Assembly (NCBI GenBank): GCA_037013495.1
Contig: CM072810.1
Span: 85,234,449-85,298,448 of the forward strand
Direction: 5' to 3'
From: Hippophae tibetana
Lineage: Eukaryota > Streptophyta > Magnoliopsida > Rosales > Elaeagnaceae
Length of the DNA stretch: 64,000 nucleotides
A program made the position numbers and the translations under genes. This document shows positions 11,230 through 20,599 of the stretch, piece after piece (within the stretch, counting starts at the first letter, position 1; each line of letters starts with the position of its first letter). Below the pieces are notes generated by a model. It ran no database searches, was not told the DNA's origin, and saw only the letters and a program-made list of their open reading frames with translations.

Positions 11230-12995
11230 TGATGAACGAAAACCGGCATCACCGATTCTTGCCAATACTTTGGTTTTAATATTTGTAAAACTCTCGCAAG
11301 TGCACGAATCATTTCGTAGAAAATGATAAGTATACTCCCAAGGTCGATCTAAGGAAGGAATGTGTGTGGTTTTAAATTTATTATTCAAACTTTTTAAAAA
11401 CGAAATTAAATCCTAAACATCCTGTCACGATATTTTGGGGTTTTTGTGTTTTTAATCTACTTACAAAAAAATAAACATAGATTCAATAAACATTTATGCA
11501 AATTTTATCATTTATAATGGCGGAGTATTTATGGATATAATAACTAAGTTAATTATGCTTGCTCATATTATCTAGGTTATTAAAGATATGAATTGATATT
11601 TATTGATTCTCCCTTTTTGTATGAATACCACCTTTGGTGGGGTTAGATATTCTTTGTTAACTAAACAAATCAATTAACACCTATGGGTGGGGTTGATAAC
11701 TAATATGCTTAATTAAATTAATTCATTTTTCTAAGAGATTGAAAATGAACCATTTAAATGCCACCTTTGGTGGGGTTAGACAGTTTAAACTTTATTCAAG
11801 GTGTCCAAATTAAACCTAAGAATTTAGTTATCCGAGTACTAACTTTCAAGTTTTAAAACCACTACTGAAAACATGTCGTCAATACATTTTCAGATAATAA
11901 TTCTTATAAAAACTTTTGAAATAGAGCTTCACTCTAACTACCGGGCGATTGTACCATCAAATAAAAGAGCACTACTCTAAATCAGACTGGATAACTAAAC
12001 CTTAAAATATAATTTTCAGGTTTAAGTTTGTAATGAAAAATAATATATTTCTCTCTAACATTCTTAATATAAAATCTTGAATAAAAACAAAATCAATTCA
12101 TTTTAGATATTTTCACCTATTTAATATTTCGCAAGCATAACAACGTTATTATTACATCATGTTTACTAAACAGCCAGCACATTTAAATTTAATCACAGAC
12201 AAATTAAATATAACATCTAAGAATAAAGCATAAAAATAACTATAAAGAAAATAAAATCCTTACAGAACTTCGACGCTATTCTCGTTGCTGGAAAACCTCC
12301 AAGCGGAATTTGCACTTCCATTTATTGAATCAAAAAGCTAAAAAATTACAAAAACATAACTAGTTCTTCCCAAAGAGGGAAGAACTCTAAAACTAAGAGA
12401 AATTAACTAAAAACTAAAAAAAACTAAAAATCTAAGAAAAGAGAGAAAGAAAGAAGAGAGAAGTGTGTTTTGAAGGTGTTGAAGGTGTGTTTTGAAGTGA
12501 AGGGAAGGGGCGTATTTATAGGTGAGGATGGAGAGAAAAAATGAATAAAAAAATGTTAAAAAAATGTAAAAACACGTAATGGAATTGCTGAGGTCATTGA
12601 TGACGTCAGCATGACGTCATGGGGGCGGCTGCACGTGAAAAATGGGGCAAAACGGGCGTCGGCGTACGCGGAAGGGTATGCGCTGCGCGCAGGGGCGCGC
12701 GCGCGGCTGGGCGCAATTTTCTCCTTTTTGACCCATTTTTTCCAATTTTTCCATATTTGTTGACCTTTCCCCATTTATTTATTAATATATTTGTGATGTA
12801 TTGCTTCAAGTATTCCTCTTTGAGTCTTTAAGTTACGTTTTTAAGCCAAAATACCTGAAAAACAATAAAAATACCCGTGATTCCGAAAAAGACAAATTTA
12901 TATAAATATATGATAAAACATATAAATATATATATTTTTAATCAATTAATGTGCATAAAATCATGGTAATTTTAGTGCTTTTTGAGCACTCATCA
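11230..12995 (-). mobile_element. Solo LTR, copy 1, inserted in the Gypsy pol gene
   Basis: Read on the minus strand it starts TGATGAGTGCTC and ends TTCATCA, and it is homologous over its length to 35538-37209, which lies in the opposite orientation. Flanks GCCAT (11225-11229) and TCCAT (12996-13000) match at 4 of 5 bases, as expected for an old target duplication. A TATA box (TATAAATA, minus strand of 12513-12520) sits upstream of a pyrimidine-rich leader, as in an LTR U3/R boundary. No internal region is attached, so it probably arose by recombination between two LTRs. Joining the flanks restores continuous Gypsy sequence. Copy 1 has a G+C-rich block at about 12619-12715 that copy 2 lacks. 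Confidence 0.85.
12599..12620. promoter_or_regulatory. Paired TGACGTCA motifs in the U3 of solo LTR copy 1
   Basis: Two perfect TGACGTCA palindromes lie at 12601-12608 and 12612-12619, 11 bp apart. This spacing resembles as-1/ocs elements bound by TGA-type bZIP factors. Copy 2 keeps one perfect motif (35854-35861) and decayed versions at about 35831-35849. The regulatory role is inferred from the motif only. Confidence 0.5.
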
Positions 12996-14116
12996 TCCAT
13001 GGACATGCAAGGAAGGGTTACTCTTCTACATAAACATCTACTACCCTTTTCCCCATTGACAACATAAGTTATTCAAGGTTTCCATTCTGCCACCCATGAA
13101 GGGCTCCCCAAAAGTCTCCAACGAATACGATCACAATTCTTCTAGTAGGGGATGAAGCGGCAGGTATTAGAGACCATCAATGCCTGTGACATTTTCTAGA
13201 GAAACAAAAGAGAACAAGGTGCACCATCTGGGTTCCTCCAACCCCTTCCTACGCCTACTACTGTATGGACTGAGGTCTCCATGGATTTCATTACCGGCCT
13301 TCCAAAATGGCACACTTCATTGCAATGGTGTCACCAATAAATGCATATAACGCTGCCCAAGCTTACTATAAGAATGTCCTCAAGTTATATGGAGTAACGC
13401 AGTCCATAGTAAGCGATATAGATTCTTTGTTCACCAGTTCATTTTAGAAGGATCTATTCTGACTACAAGGAACCGAGTTTTGTTTTTCATCATCCTACCA
13501 TCTACAGACAGATAAACAAACAGAGGTAACTAACCGCACTCTAGAAATGTATTTACGCTATTTTACAAGAGGGCACCCAAAACAATGGACATGTTGGCTA
13601 CCGTGGGCAAAGTTTTGCTACAATACTAGCTTGCACTCTTCCATCGGATTCACACCATTTGAAGTGGTATATGAACGCCAACCACCGGTCCTAACATATT
13701 ACAAGCCAGGATCTGCTTAGGAGATCAAAGTGGATCAGGAGCTGCAGTTAAGGGATCAAGTTCTCCCTCAACTACAACAACAACTCTCCAAAACCAAAGA
13801 AAGGATGAAGACGATATATGACAAAGGAAGGAAGGATTGGCAATGTGAAGTACGCGATTGGGTCTACCTTAAATTATAACCTTATTGACATCACTCGTTG
13901 ATAGGTGATCGAAGGCACAAGCTATCTGCTAAATACTATGGACCCTACCAAATTATTGAGCGCATTGGACCTATGGCATACAAACTGCTATTACATAAAG
14001 GAAGAAAAATTCACCATGTGGTGTATATCTCACTAATCAAGAAGCAACTCAAAAATCACTCCAAAATGGCGGAGACTATGCCGAAAGAATTGGACGAAGC
14101 CGACGCTGCTCCATAA
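12996..14116 (+). pseudogene. Gypsy integrase remnant
   Basis: Continuation of the Gypsy pol after the solo LTR. It shows the integrase region with [13 protein letters not shown] (about 13265), VLKLYGVTQSIVSDID (about 13380), LQTDKQTEVTNRTLEMYLR (about 13500) and SSIGFTPFEVVYERQPP (about 13640). The C-terminal part at 13898-14116 reads HKLSAKYYGPYQIIERIGP through HVVYISLIKKQL. Stops and frameshifts are present, and a piece of the catalytic core after FITGLPK is out of frame. Confidence 0.88.
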
Positions 14117-14154
14117 CTGCCTTGTGGATAAGGCCACTTTCAATGAGGGTGGAA

Positions 14155-14471
14155 TGTTACATGGCATCAACATATTTATTTTTATTTTTTCAAATTCAGT
14201 TATTCATGGACCATGTCTTTGATGTTGTGGACATGTTAGTGTTTTCAATAGTGGCTTTGTTGACATGTCACTTTTCCCATATTTTCAGTTTTAGTATACA
14301 TTTTCTTAGGGAGTTGTGGGTTGTTTTAGTTATTTTTAGTTCTCAAAAATATGTATAAAAAAGGGAAAGTTAATGAGAATCGACATCAACTTTTCTACCA
14401 AAATCAAACTATCTTACATCTATGTCGAGCTAGAGGCCGAGTGAGAGCTCGACATTACAAGACACGCAACA
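14155..14471 (+). repeat. 3' LTR of the Gypsy element
   Basis: A 317-bp partner of 7805-8179, starting TGTTACATGGCATC and ending GCAACA. The target duplication GTGCC follows at once. Confidence 0.92.
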
Positions 14472-14476
14472 GTGCC

Positions 14477-15055
14477 TAATAATTATGTCACTAAAGTTCT
14501 GAGAATTGCATAAAAGGAAGGCCATCCAAGTTGAATTGATGTTGAAAAAGGTAGGTCTATACATGTCTTTACGAAAATAAGAACCTTGCAAAAATATCAG
14601 ACTCCAAGAACTCCGTAGGTTTTCAAAAAAGAAAAAAACATCACTCAACTTTAAAAAATAAGAAATCATATCCGCTAAATTATTATTTTAATTTATTACA
14701 AAATCCTCCATCAAATTTCTTGACTTTTAATGATTTTTTTTTGTTGAAATTATCTTACTTGAAATTTTTTTAAATAGTAACAAGAAGGGATATGATTGTT
14801 ATTTTTTAAACATATAGGTCTTTTTTTCATTGTTTCATGAAACTTGAAGGGAGTTATTTTTAATTAACCATACATTAAACGACTTATGAAAGATATCAAA
14901 ATACCTTTGGTGAAGATAATGAGATTATATGCTTGAAGTTGTCAAGAGCCTTCTTATGAAAGAGGAAAAAGAATAACTTTATGTATAGACCAGTAATTAT
15001 GCAGAGCATAAGATTTCAGTCTAAGTGTTGATACGTGTTTGTACGAGTATTGTAT
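14477..15055. other. Spacer between the Gypsy and Copia elements
   Basis: A+T-rich DNA with no recognised gene. A minus-strand open frame (14430-14669) crosses the Gypsy LTR boundary; with the Gypsy removed it would lie next to the possible exon relic at 7579-7760. Confidence 0.4.
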
Positions 15056-15357
15056 TAAGTAAAATTTAGAATACATAACTCTAAATTTTACTAATATTAT
15101 ATCCAAACAAGTAAACAAACTACTTGTATTATACCCACAATAAAAGACACTATAACACCTTTTAAAGGTAACTCACAAATTGAAGAGAAATACAAACAAT
15201 AAAAAAGAAAGCTCTCAACTCATACTCAAATTAAGAATACAAAGACTTATTTGTTTTTGATGGGATGGTTAAACCAAATTCAAGATAGGCTATTTATAGT
15301 CCTCACCATGCAATCTACACCACACAAATATAAAACTAAAAAATAATTCTAGTCTGG
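15056..15357 (-). repeat. Truncated 3' LTR of the first Copia element
   Basis: Matches 18111-18415 closely, including ACACCTTTTAAAGGTAACTC and GGCTATTTATAGTC. The match stops abruptly at 15357, where RT coding sequence (KWVYKIK) begins on the minus strand. Confidence 0.9.
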
Positions 15358-17990
15358 ACAATGCTTTATCTTGTAAACCCATTTATAGGATATGGGTTTC
15401 ACATCTCCTGGTTTTCGTACCAGATCCTAAGTTTGATTTTGCTGAAATGCATCGATCTCTTCTTTCATAGCTTTCAGTCACTCAGATCTTTGCGATGCTT
15501 CTTCAAACATCTCAAGTTCTATTGCTTCTTCAACTATGGCTGCATTGGCATATTTGAGATTTGGCCTTCGTGTTCTTGTTCCTGATATATGCCAGTTTGC
15601 CAAGGATTATGAGTTACTCTTTGTTCGGCACCATCATTGTTTGGATCTCTGGATTCATCTAAACTTGGTTGGATTTGAATAGTATGCGCCTCCATCTTTT
15701 ATTACAGCTTGTCTCCAAATTCTCTTGAGTTTGGCAAAGCCTCCTTCTCTGAAGACCACTAAGAAGATGTTTTATCAAACACCATATCTTATGAATTATA
15801 GCATCTTTTACTTGTTAGATCACAACATTTCCACCATTTTCTCTGGCTTTCATATCCCACAAAGATACATCTAACAGCTTTCTTGTCAAATTTGCTCCGT
15901 AAATGATCAAGAACAAATACATAATATACACAGCCAAATACTCGAAAGTAGCTAACAGTAGATTTCATGTTCCACAGTTTCTCAAAGGGTGAAACAAATT
16001 CTAACCTTGGTGGAGGAAGTCTGTTGATCACAAAGGCTACATTCCTCATCGCTTCAACCCAAAACCTCTCGGGTACATTCTTTTCATGTAGCATACTTTG
16101 AAAAATTTCTGCAAGATGTCAATTCTTTCTCTCTATTACACCATTTTGTTGTGGCATGTTGGCACAAGTGTATTGATGATGTATTCGACATTCTCTTAGG
16201 TATTGAGAGAACTCGCTTAAGCTATATTCTCCGGCATTGTCTGTGCGTAAGTAATAGATCTTCTTTCCTACTTTGAATCTCTAAACTCTTTAAACTTTGA
16301 GAATACATCATATTTTTCTTTCATAAAGAAAACCCACACATATCTTGAGAAGTCATCAATGAATGTCACCATGTATCGCATATAACCAATTGATGGTTGC
16401 TTAACATGACCGAATACATCAAAGTGAACTAACTCCAATGGTTCTTTTGCTTTAAACTTTGATTCCTCATATGGAAATTGGTGAGCTTTACTATACTAGC
16501 ATCCTGCACAGACCATGTCTATTCACACATCTATTTGAGAAATCCCTTTAAACATAGACTTCTTCATCATCACACTTAGCTTAGAATAGCTAACATGACC
16601 TAACCGCATATGCCATAGATCTCTTGTTTCATTTCTTCTTGTCATGTCTACATATGCAGATTCTGCTAACATCTTGTAGACTGATTCCAATCGTTTCCCC
16701 TCCATTGTCGGTGTTTCTGAGATTTTGAGATCACGATACACTTTCACATCTTGAGGATCGAACAAGATATAGTAGCCTAATGATGTCAATTGAGCCACAA
16801 ATAGCAAGTTTTTCTTCATTCCTAGGATATTATAAACATCTTGAAGTGGTACCTGGTTAGTATTATACTGAGGCATAACTATCGTCTTACCGATGTGGGC
16901 TATCGGTAACCTTGGGTTGTCAACTTTCACCACTACACAACCTCCCTTGTACTCAGACATGATTTCCAACTTCTGTTTATCACCTATCATATGTTTTGAG
17001 TAGCCTGAATCTACAATCCAGTCATTCTTGTAGTCAATCTGTTTTAATGTTGTCATCGTAAGAGCTAATTCTTCTTCCTCTGTAGCGAATAATGCTTCGG
17101 CATCCCAACCATCTTCGTTATACTCCTTAGAACTATAAGTAATTGTATTACTTTTAACATGCTTTTTCTTACTCCAACAATCTTTTTCCATGTGACCCAT
17201 CTTTCCGTAGTTGTAACATTCACCATCAAATTTTCTACTGTTATCGTGGTTCTTCCAAGCTCCCCTAAACGAAAGCCTCATTTTCCTTTAGGAATTTTTC
17301 CTTTGTTTCCATCATTTTTATATCCATTTCCATTGTAACGCTTGAAAGTGCATCTATTTTTACTGGTGTAGAGCGTTTCTTCTTCATCCTTCAGCGAGAC
17401 TCCTCCCATTTGCTTAGCCATAGTTTCTTGACCAGCCAGCAAATTTTCAAACTCAACAAGAGATGGTTTATGTTAGCCATCCTTGTATAGCTATAAAAAA
17501 CCCTTGATATTCAGGTCTTAAACCATGGATAATTATTCTTTTTATCCTAGTTTCCCCAATAAGATCTTTCGGATCTAACTCTAAAATTTTGCGGCACAAC
17601 AAATTCACCTTGTGAAAGTACTGGGAAATCGTCATGTCGCGTTGCGCCATCGATAGTAACTCATTCTCAAGGTATCATTATTCTTTGAAAAGAGTGTAAC
17701 AATAATGTCCCATGCTTCCTTTGGTATTTTTGCATCCCGAATGTGCTCCAACATTTCTTTTTCAATTGTGGTCTTTAAAGCAAACATCGTTTTGCATGCT
17801 TTAATTTTCCACTTTCGCAAGATGTCATTTGCACCTTCCGTTTTTGGTTATGTAACTTCGTCACCCTTAACAACCTCCCATAAGTCTTGACCTTGTAGGT
17901 AAGACTCCATACATATTGCCCATGTGTTATAGTTTTTGTTGTTGAGCTTCTTAATTCCTCCAACTATTTAAAGATCACTCATCGTGCCGG
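15358..17990 (-). pseudogene. Copia gag-protease-integrase remnant, RT deleted
   Basis: Degenerate minus-strand polyprotein. Gag (about 17990-17150) shows WAICMESYLQGQDLW and an early stop after MSDL. The zinc knuckle (about 17210) reads [14 protein letters not shown], with Tyr in place of the second Cys. Protease has [15 protein letters not shown], an intact DSG triplet. The pre-integrase domain reads [17 protein letters not shown], and the integrase core continues to about 15800 with CDGAG-type neighbours lost among stops; an open frame at 15789-16094 covers LHEKNVPERFWVEAM to VFGCVYYVF. The linker ([18 protein letters not shown]) and the start of RT (KPISYKWVYKIK) are followed directly by the LTR at 15357. 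Confidence 0.85.
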
Positions 17991-18110
17991 TAAGACTTCG
18001 ACCATACCGAACAAGCTTAAATAATAAACTTGTAGAGTACCAAACTCCTTATGACTCAAGATAGTTCCACTAAGAATGATCTCTGATCGTCACGCTCTAA
18101 TACCAATTAT

Positions 18111-18720
18111 TGAGTAAAATTTAGAATACACAACTCTAAATTTTACCTAATATTAGATCCAAACAAGTGAACAAACTACTTGTATTATACCTAAAAAAGA
18201 CATTATAACACCTTTTAAAGGTAACTCACAAATTGAAGAGAAATACAAAACACTCAAAGAGAAAGTTCTCAACTCACACTCAAACTAAGAATACAATGAC
18301 TTATTTATTTTTTATAGGATGATTAAACCAAATGCAAGGTAGGCTATTTATAGTCGTCACCATGAAATCTACACCACACAAATATAAAACTAAGAAATAA
18401 TTTTAGTCATACAAATATTATCTACACACTTCTCTTTTCTACATCCTTTAACCACCTTATTTATTCATCCTTCAACCACCCTATTTATTCATCTTTCAAC
18501 TACTCTATTTGTTCATCCTTCAATCACTCCATTTATTTCTCTACATCCTTCAACCACTCCATTTATTTTCCTACATCCTTCAACTACTTCATTTATTATG
18601 TTGGTGTTGATTTTCAACGTATTCATATGTGGTGAGATATCATATTGAACCCTAAAACAAGATAAACAAAATCAGAATTATTCTTTCTCTTAATTGTGGC
18701 ACAAAACTTTAGTCCTAACA
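18111..18720 (-). repeat. 5' LTR of the first Copia element
   Basis: 610 bp. The R/U5 side matches 15056-15357. The U3 side (about 18440-18600) is built of about seven copies of a ~24-bp unit like CATCCTTCAACCACTCCATT (plus strand). Confidence 0.85.
18440..18600. repeat. Minisatellite in Copia LTR U3
   Basis: Imperfect tandem units of 24-30 bp with the core CATCCTTCAACCACTCCATT and TTATT joining bases. Copy number is about seven, with interruptions reading TCTCTAC or TTTCCTA. Confidence 0.75.
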
Positions 18721-19030
18721 CTCATTATTAAACCTATTGATGAAGAACATTGCATATTGCAGTTTGCTAAGCTCCATTCCCGACATTCACAACACCAAAA
18801 TGTTAGAACTTATATATACTATTTGTACTATTCAACTTAATGCTTTGTTGATTTATATCTTGTATATTCCCTCTACCCCATTTAAGTTTATTGATCATCG
18901 GAAAACGTTTATAGTTGTTAGAAATATGGCTTGTTAATTTGTATTGCATCCTGAAAAGTATGACTAGCTTCGTGCGATGTCGCAAGTCATTTTTTCACTC
19001 CATTGTTTTTTAAATCATGTTTACTATTAG
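18721..19030. other. Flank between the first Copia and the DUF676 relic
   Basis: About 310 bases with no clear upstream exon of the esterase and no recognised repeat. The last bases (ATTAG at about 19026-19030) form a plausible splice acceptor for the next feature. Confidence 0.4.
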
Positions 19031-19289
19031 GACATCATCTGAATTTACGGCTTGTTCAGAATCAATGGCTTCTCTTAGAGCCCAAGCTAGAGTTTCTAAT
19101 ATCAGAGTTAAATGAAGATAAAACATTTGGAGACTTCAGAGAAATGGGACAAAGGCTGGCTCAGGAAGTGGTTTCTTTTGTTAAAAGGAAAATGGATAAA
19201 GCTTTAAGACGTGGAGGCTTGGCAGATGTGAAGCTTAGCTTTGTGGGGGCATTCTATTGGAAATGCCATTATTAGGACAGCATTAGCGG
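19031..19289 (+). pseudogene. DUF676 (FAM135-like) serine-esterase pseudogene, left part
   Basis: Reads GHHLNLRLVQNQWLL, ELNEDKTFGDFREMGQRLAQ and LSFVG, then after one extra G the nucleophile-elbow sequence GHSIGNAIIRTALAG. This is the core of the plant DUF676 alpha/beta-hydrolase family, whose Ser lies in GHSxGN. An AG acceptor precedes GHHL. The extra G in the run at about 19250 shifts the frame just before the elbow. A GT donor is possible at 19290. A Copia element is inserted at 19301, inside the apparent intron, and the gene resumes at 38577. Upstream exons were not found, so this is probably a fragment. Confidence 0.8.
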
Positions 19290-19300
19290 GTAATAATGGC

Positions 19301-19495
19301 TGTTAAAATTGGCACAAACACAAAACAATATTAGTTTCTTTCAAATATTAAACCCTTCCCTCTTGTAATATATATATATCATTTGTTCCTTCTCAGTACA
19401 TACGCTGAGAACAGAGAAGAAATAAGCTACCACAATGGAGAAAATAGAGAGAGCTGCAAGCAATCAAATTAAAGAGTGAGAAGAAGAAAAAAAAT
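19301..19495 (+). repeat. 5' LTR of the second Copia, first part
   Basis: Matches 37927-38127: shared blocks ACAATATTAG, TTCAAATATTAAACC, TTCCCTCTTGTAATATATATA, AGAGAAAATAGAGAGAG and AATTAAAGAGTGAGAAGAAG. Similarity ends just before the CACTA terminus. Confidence 0.88.
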
Positions 19496-19824
19496 TCAAT
19501 GCACCACTACTACAAAAACGAGCTTTAAACGTAAAGATTTTTTTCTTCTCATTTTTCACTACACCCTGTATTCAATATATATAGCATAAAAAAACCAAAA
19601 TATAATAATAATACAAATAATTAAAAATTTAAATATAATTAATTACTTGATAATTAAATTTATTACAAAAACAAATAATGTATATACAATACATATATAT
19701 ATATATAGTTAACTTAAATTACAAATAAAATAATGTCATTAAAATGTAATTGGATTGTGCGAGCAAGCTTGGTTGGCTTAGAATCATCAGCATTGTGACA
19801 AAGAAACTAGACAAAAAACAGCTG

Positions 19825-20425
19825 ATCCATATAACAATTCATTCCCCTAACATACATGAGCACGTAAACATCCATCAAACAAGCAGTCTAAACTTCAAAG
19901 ACATACAGATGGAGAAATTAAATCATTATAAATATTACCATAAAAAAGATATTACCACAACGACATCCGAGTGATATAACCCTTCGAACTCATATTAGCA
20001 CTTTATTAATCATTTGTCTATAAATAAGAAGTTATCTGGAATCTCTACTAGTATTTTTAATGCTATAATGAGCTCTAAATATGAAATCAAGTGTAACTCC
20101 AATTTGTTACTTGGCTTGTATGAGTTTTGGTGCCCTTAAAAATATGGAACAATTTTGTAATACGTTCATGGGCACCAAAACTCATACAAGCCAAGTAACA
20201 AAATATGAGTTACACCCGACTTCATATTAGAGCTCATTATAGCATTGAAAATATCAGTAGGGATTCCAGAAAACTTCATATTTATAGACAAATGATTAAT
20301 AAAGTACTACCATGATGTTGTCATAAGGAAAGTAGGCAAGAGAGATGAGATGAAGTTTGGGCCAAAAATAGGTCCATAAAACAATGCATTCCCCTAACTA
20401 CGTGAGCACATAACCATCCATCAAA
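19825..20425. repeat. Direct repeats flanking a hairpin in the CACTA 3' subterminal region
   Basis: A block with CATTCCCCTAAC, GAGCAC, TAAxCATCCATCAAACAAG and GAGAAATTAAATCATTA occurs at about 19836-19930 and again at about 20377-20470 in the same orientation. The two copies enclose the palindrome at 20001-20304. Confidence 0.75.
20001..20304. repeat. Long inverted repeat (135-bp arms, ~34-bp loop)
   Basis: The left arm 20001-20135 and right arm 20170-20304 are near-complementary, e.g. CTTTATTAATCATTTGTCTA against TAGACAAATGATTAATAAAG at the outer edge and CATACAAGCCAAGTAAC against its complement inside. The arms carry few mismatches. This could be an internal fold-back element or a CACTA subterminal structure. 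Confidence 0.9.
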
Positions 20426-20599
20426 CAAGGGACTTCAGACACAGGAATAGAGAAATTAAATCATTAAAAAAATTATCGTTATGTTGTCATATGCTATTCA
20501 AGATCATCAGAATCTTCTCCTGATTCTTCTTTGTGATGATATAATTTGAACCATTTACAAAAAATAACTCAAATATGTTAAAAACTTTTCTGTATATGG

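Larger units (their letters stand above)
7805..14471 (+). mobile_element. Complete but inactive Ty3/Gypsy LTR retrotransposon, interrupted by a solo LTR
   Basis: LTRs at 7805-8179 and 14155-14471 both begin TGTTACAT and end in ACA. The element is flanked by a perfect 5-bp target duplication GTGCC (7800-7804 and 14472-14476). Behind the 5' LTR is the primer site TGGTATCAGAGC (8183-8194), complementary to initiator methionine tRNA, and before the 3' LTR is a purine-rich tract (about 14143-14154). The order gag, protease, RT, RNase H, integrase places it in Ty3/Gypsy; the knuckle and RT style suggest the chromovirus side, but I see no chromodomain. The LTRs differ by many substitutions and one ~55-bp indel, and the coding region has many stops, so it is old. 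A 1766-bp solo LTR sits inside at 11230-12995. Confidence 0.92.
15056..18720 (-). mobile_element. Ty1/Copia retrotransposon with internal deletion
   Basis: Minus-oriented. The 5' LTR is 18111-18720 (TGTTAGGACT to TTTACTCA on the minus strand). Next to it, at 18094-18106, is a primer site reading TTGGTATTAGAGC, one change from the initiator-Met complement. The left LTR keeps only 15056-15357 (R/U5 side): a deletion joins the start of the RT domain straight to the LTR, removing most of RT, RNase H and the 3' U3. No target duplication is evident (TGTAT on the left, CTCAT on the right), so one outer end may also have been rearranged or is placed a few bases wrongly. Confidence 0.88.
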
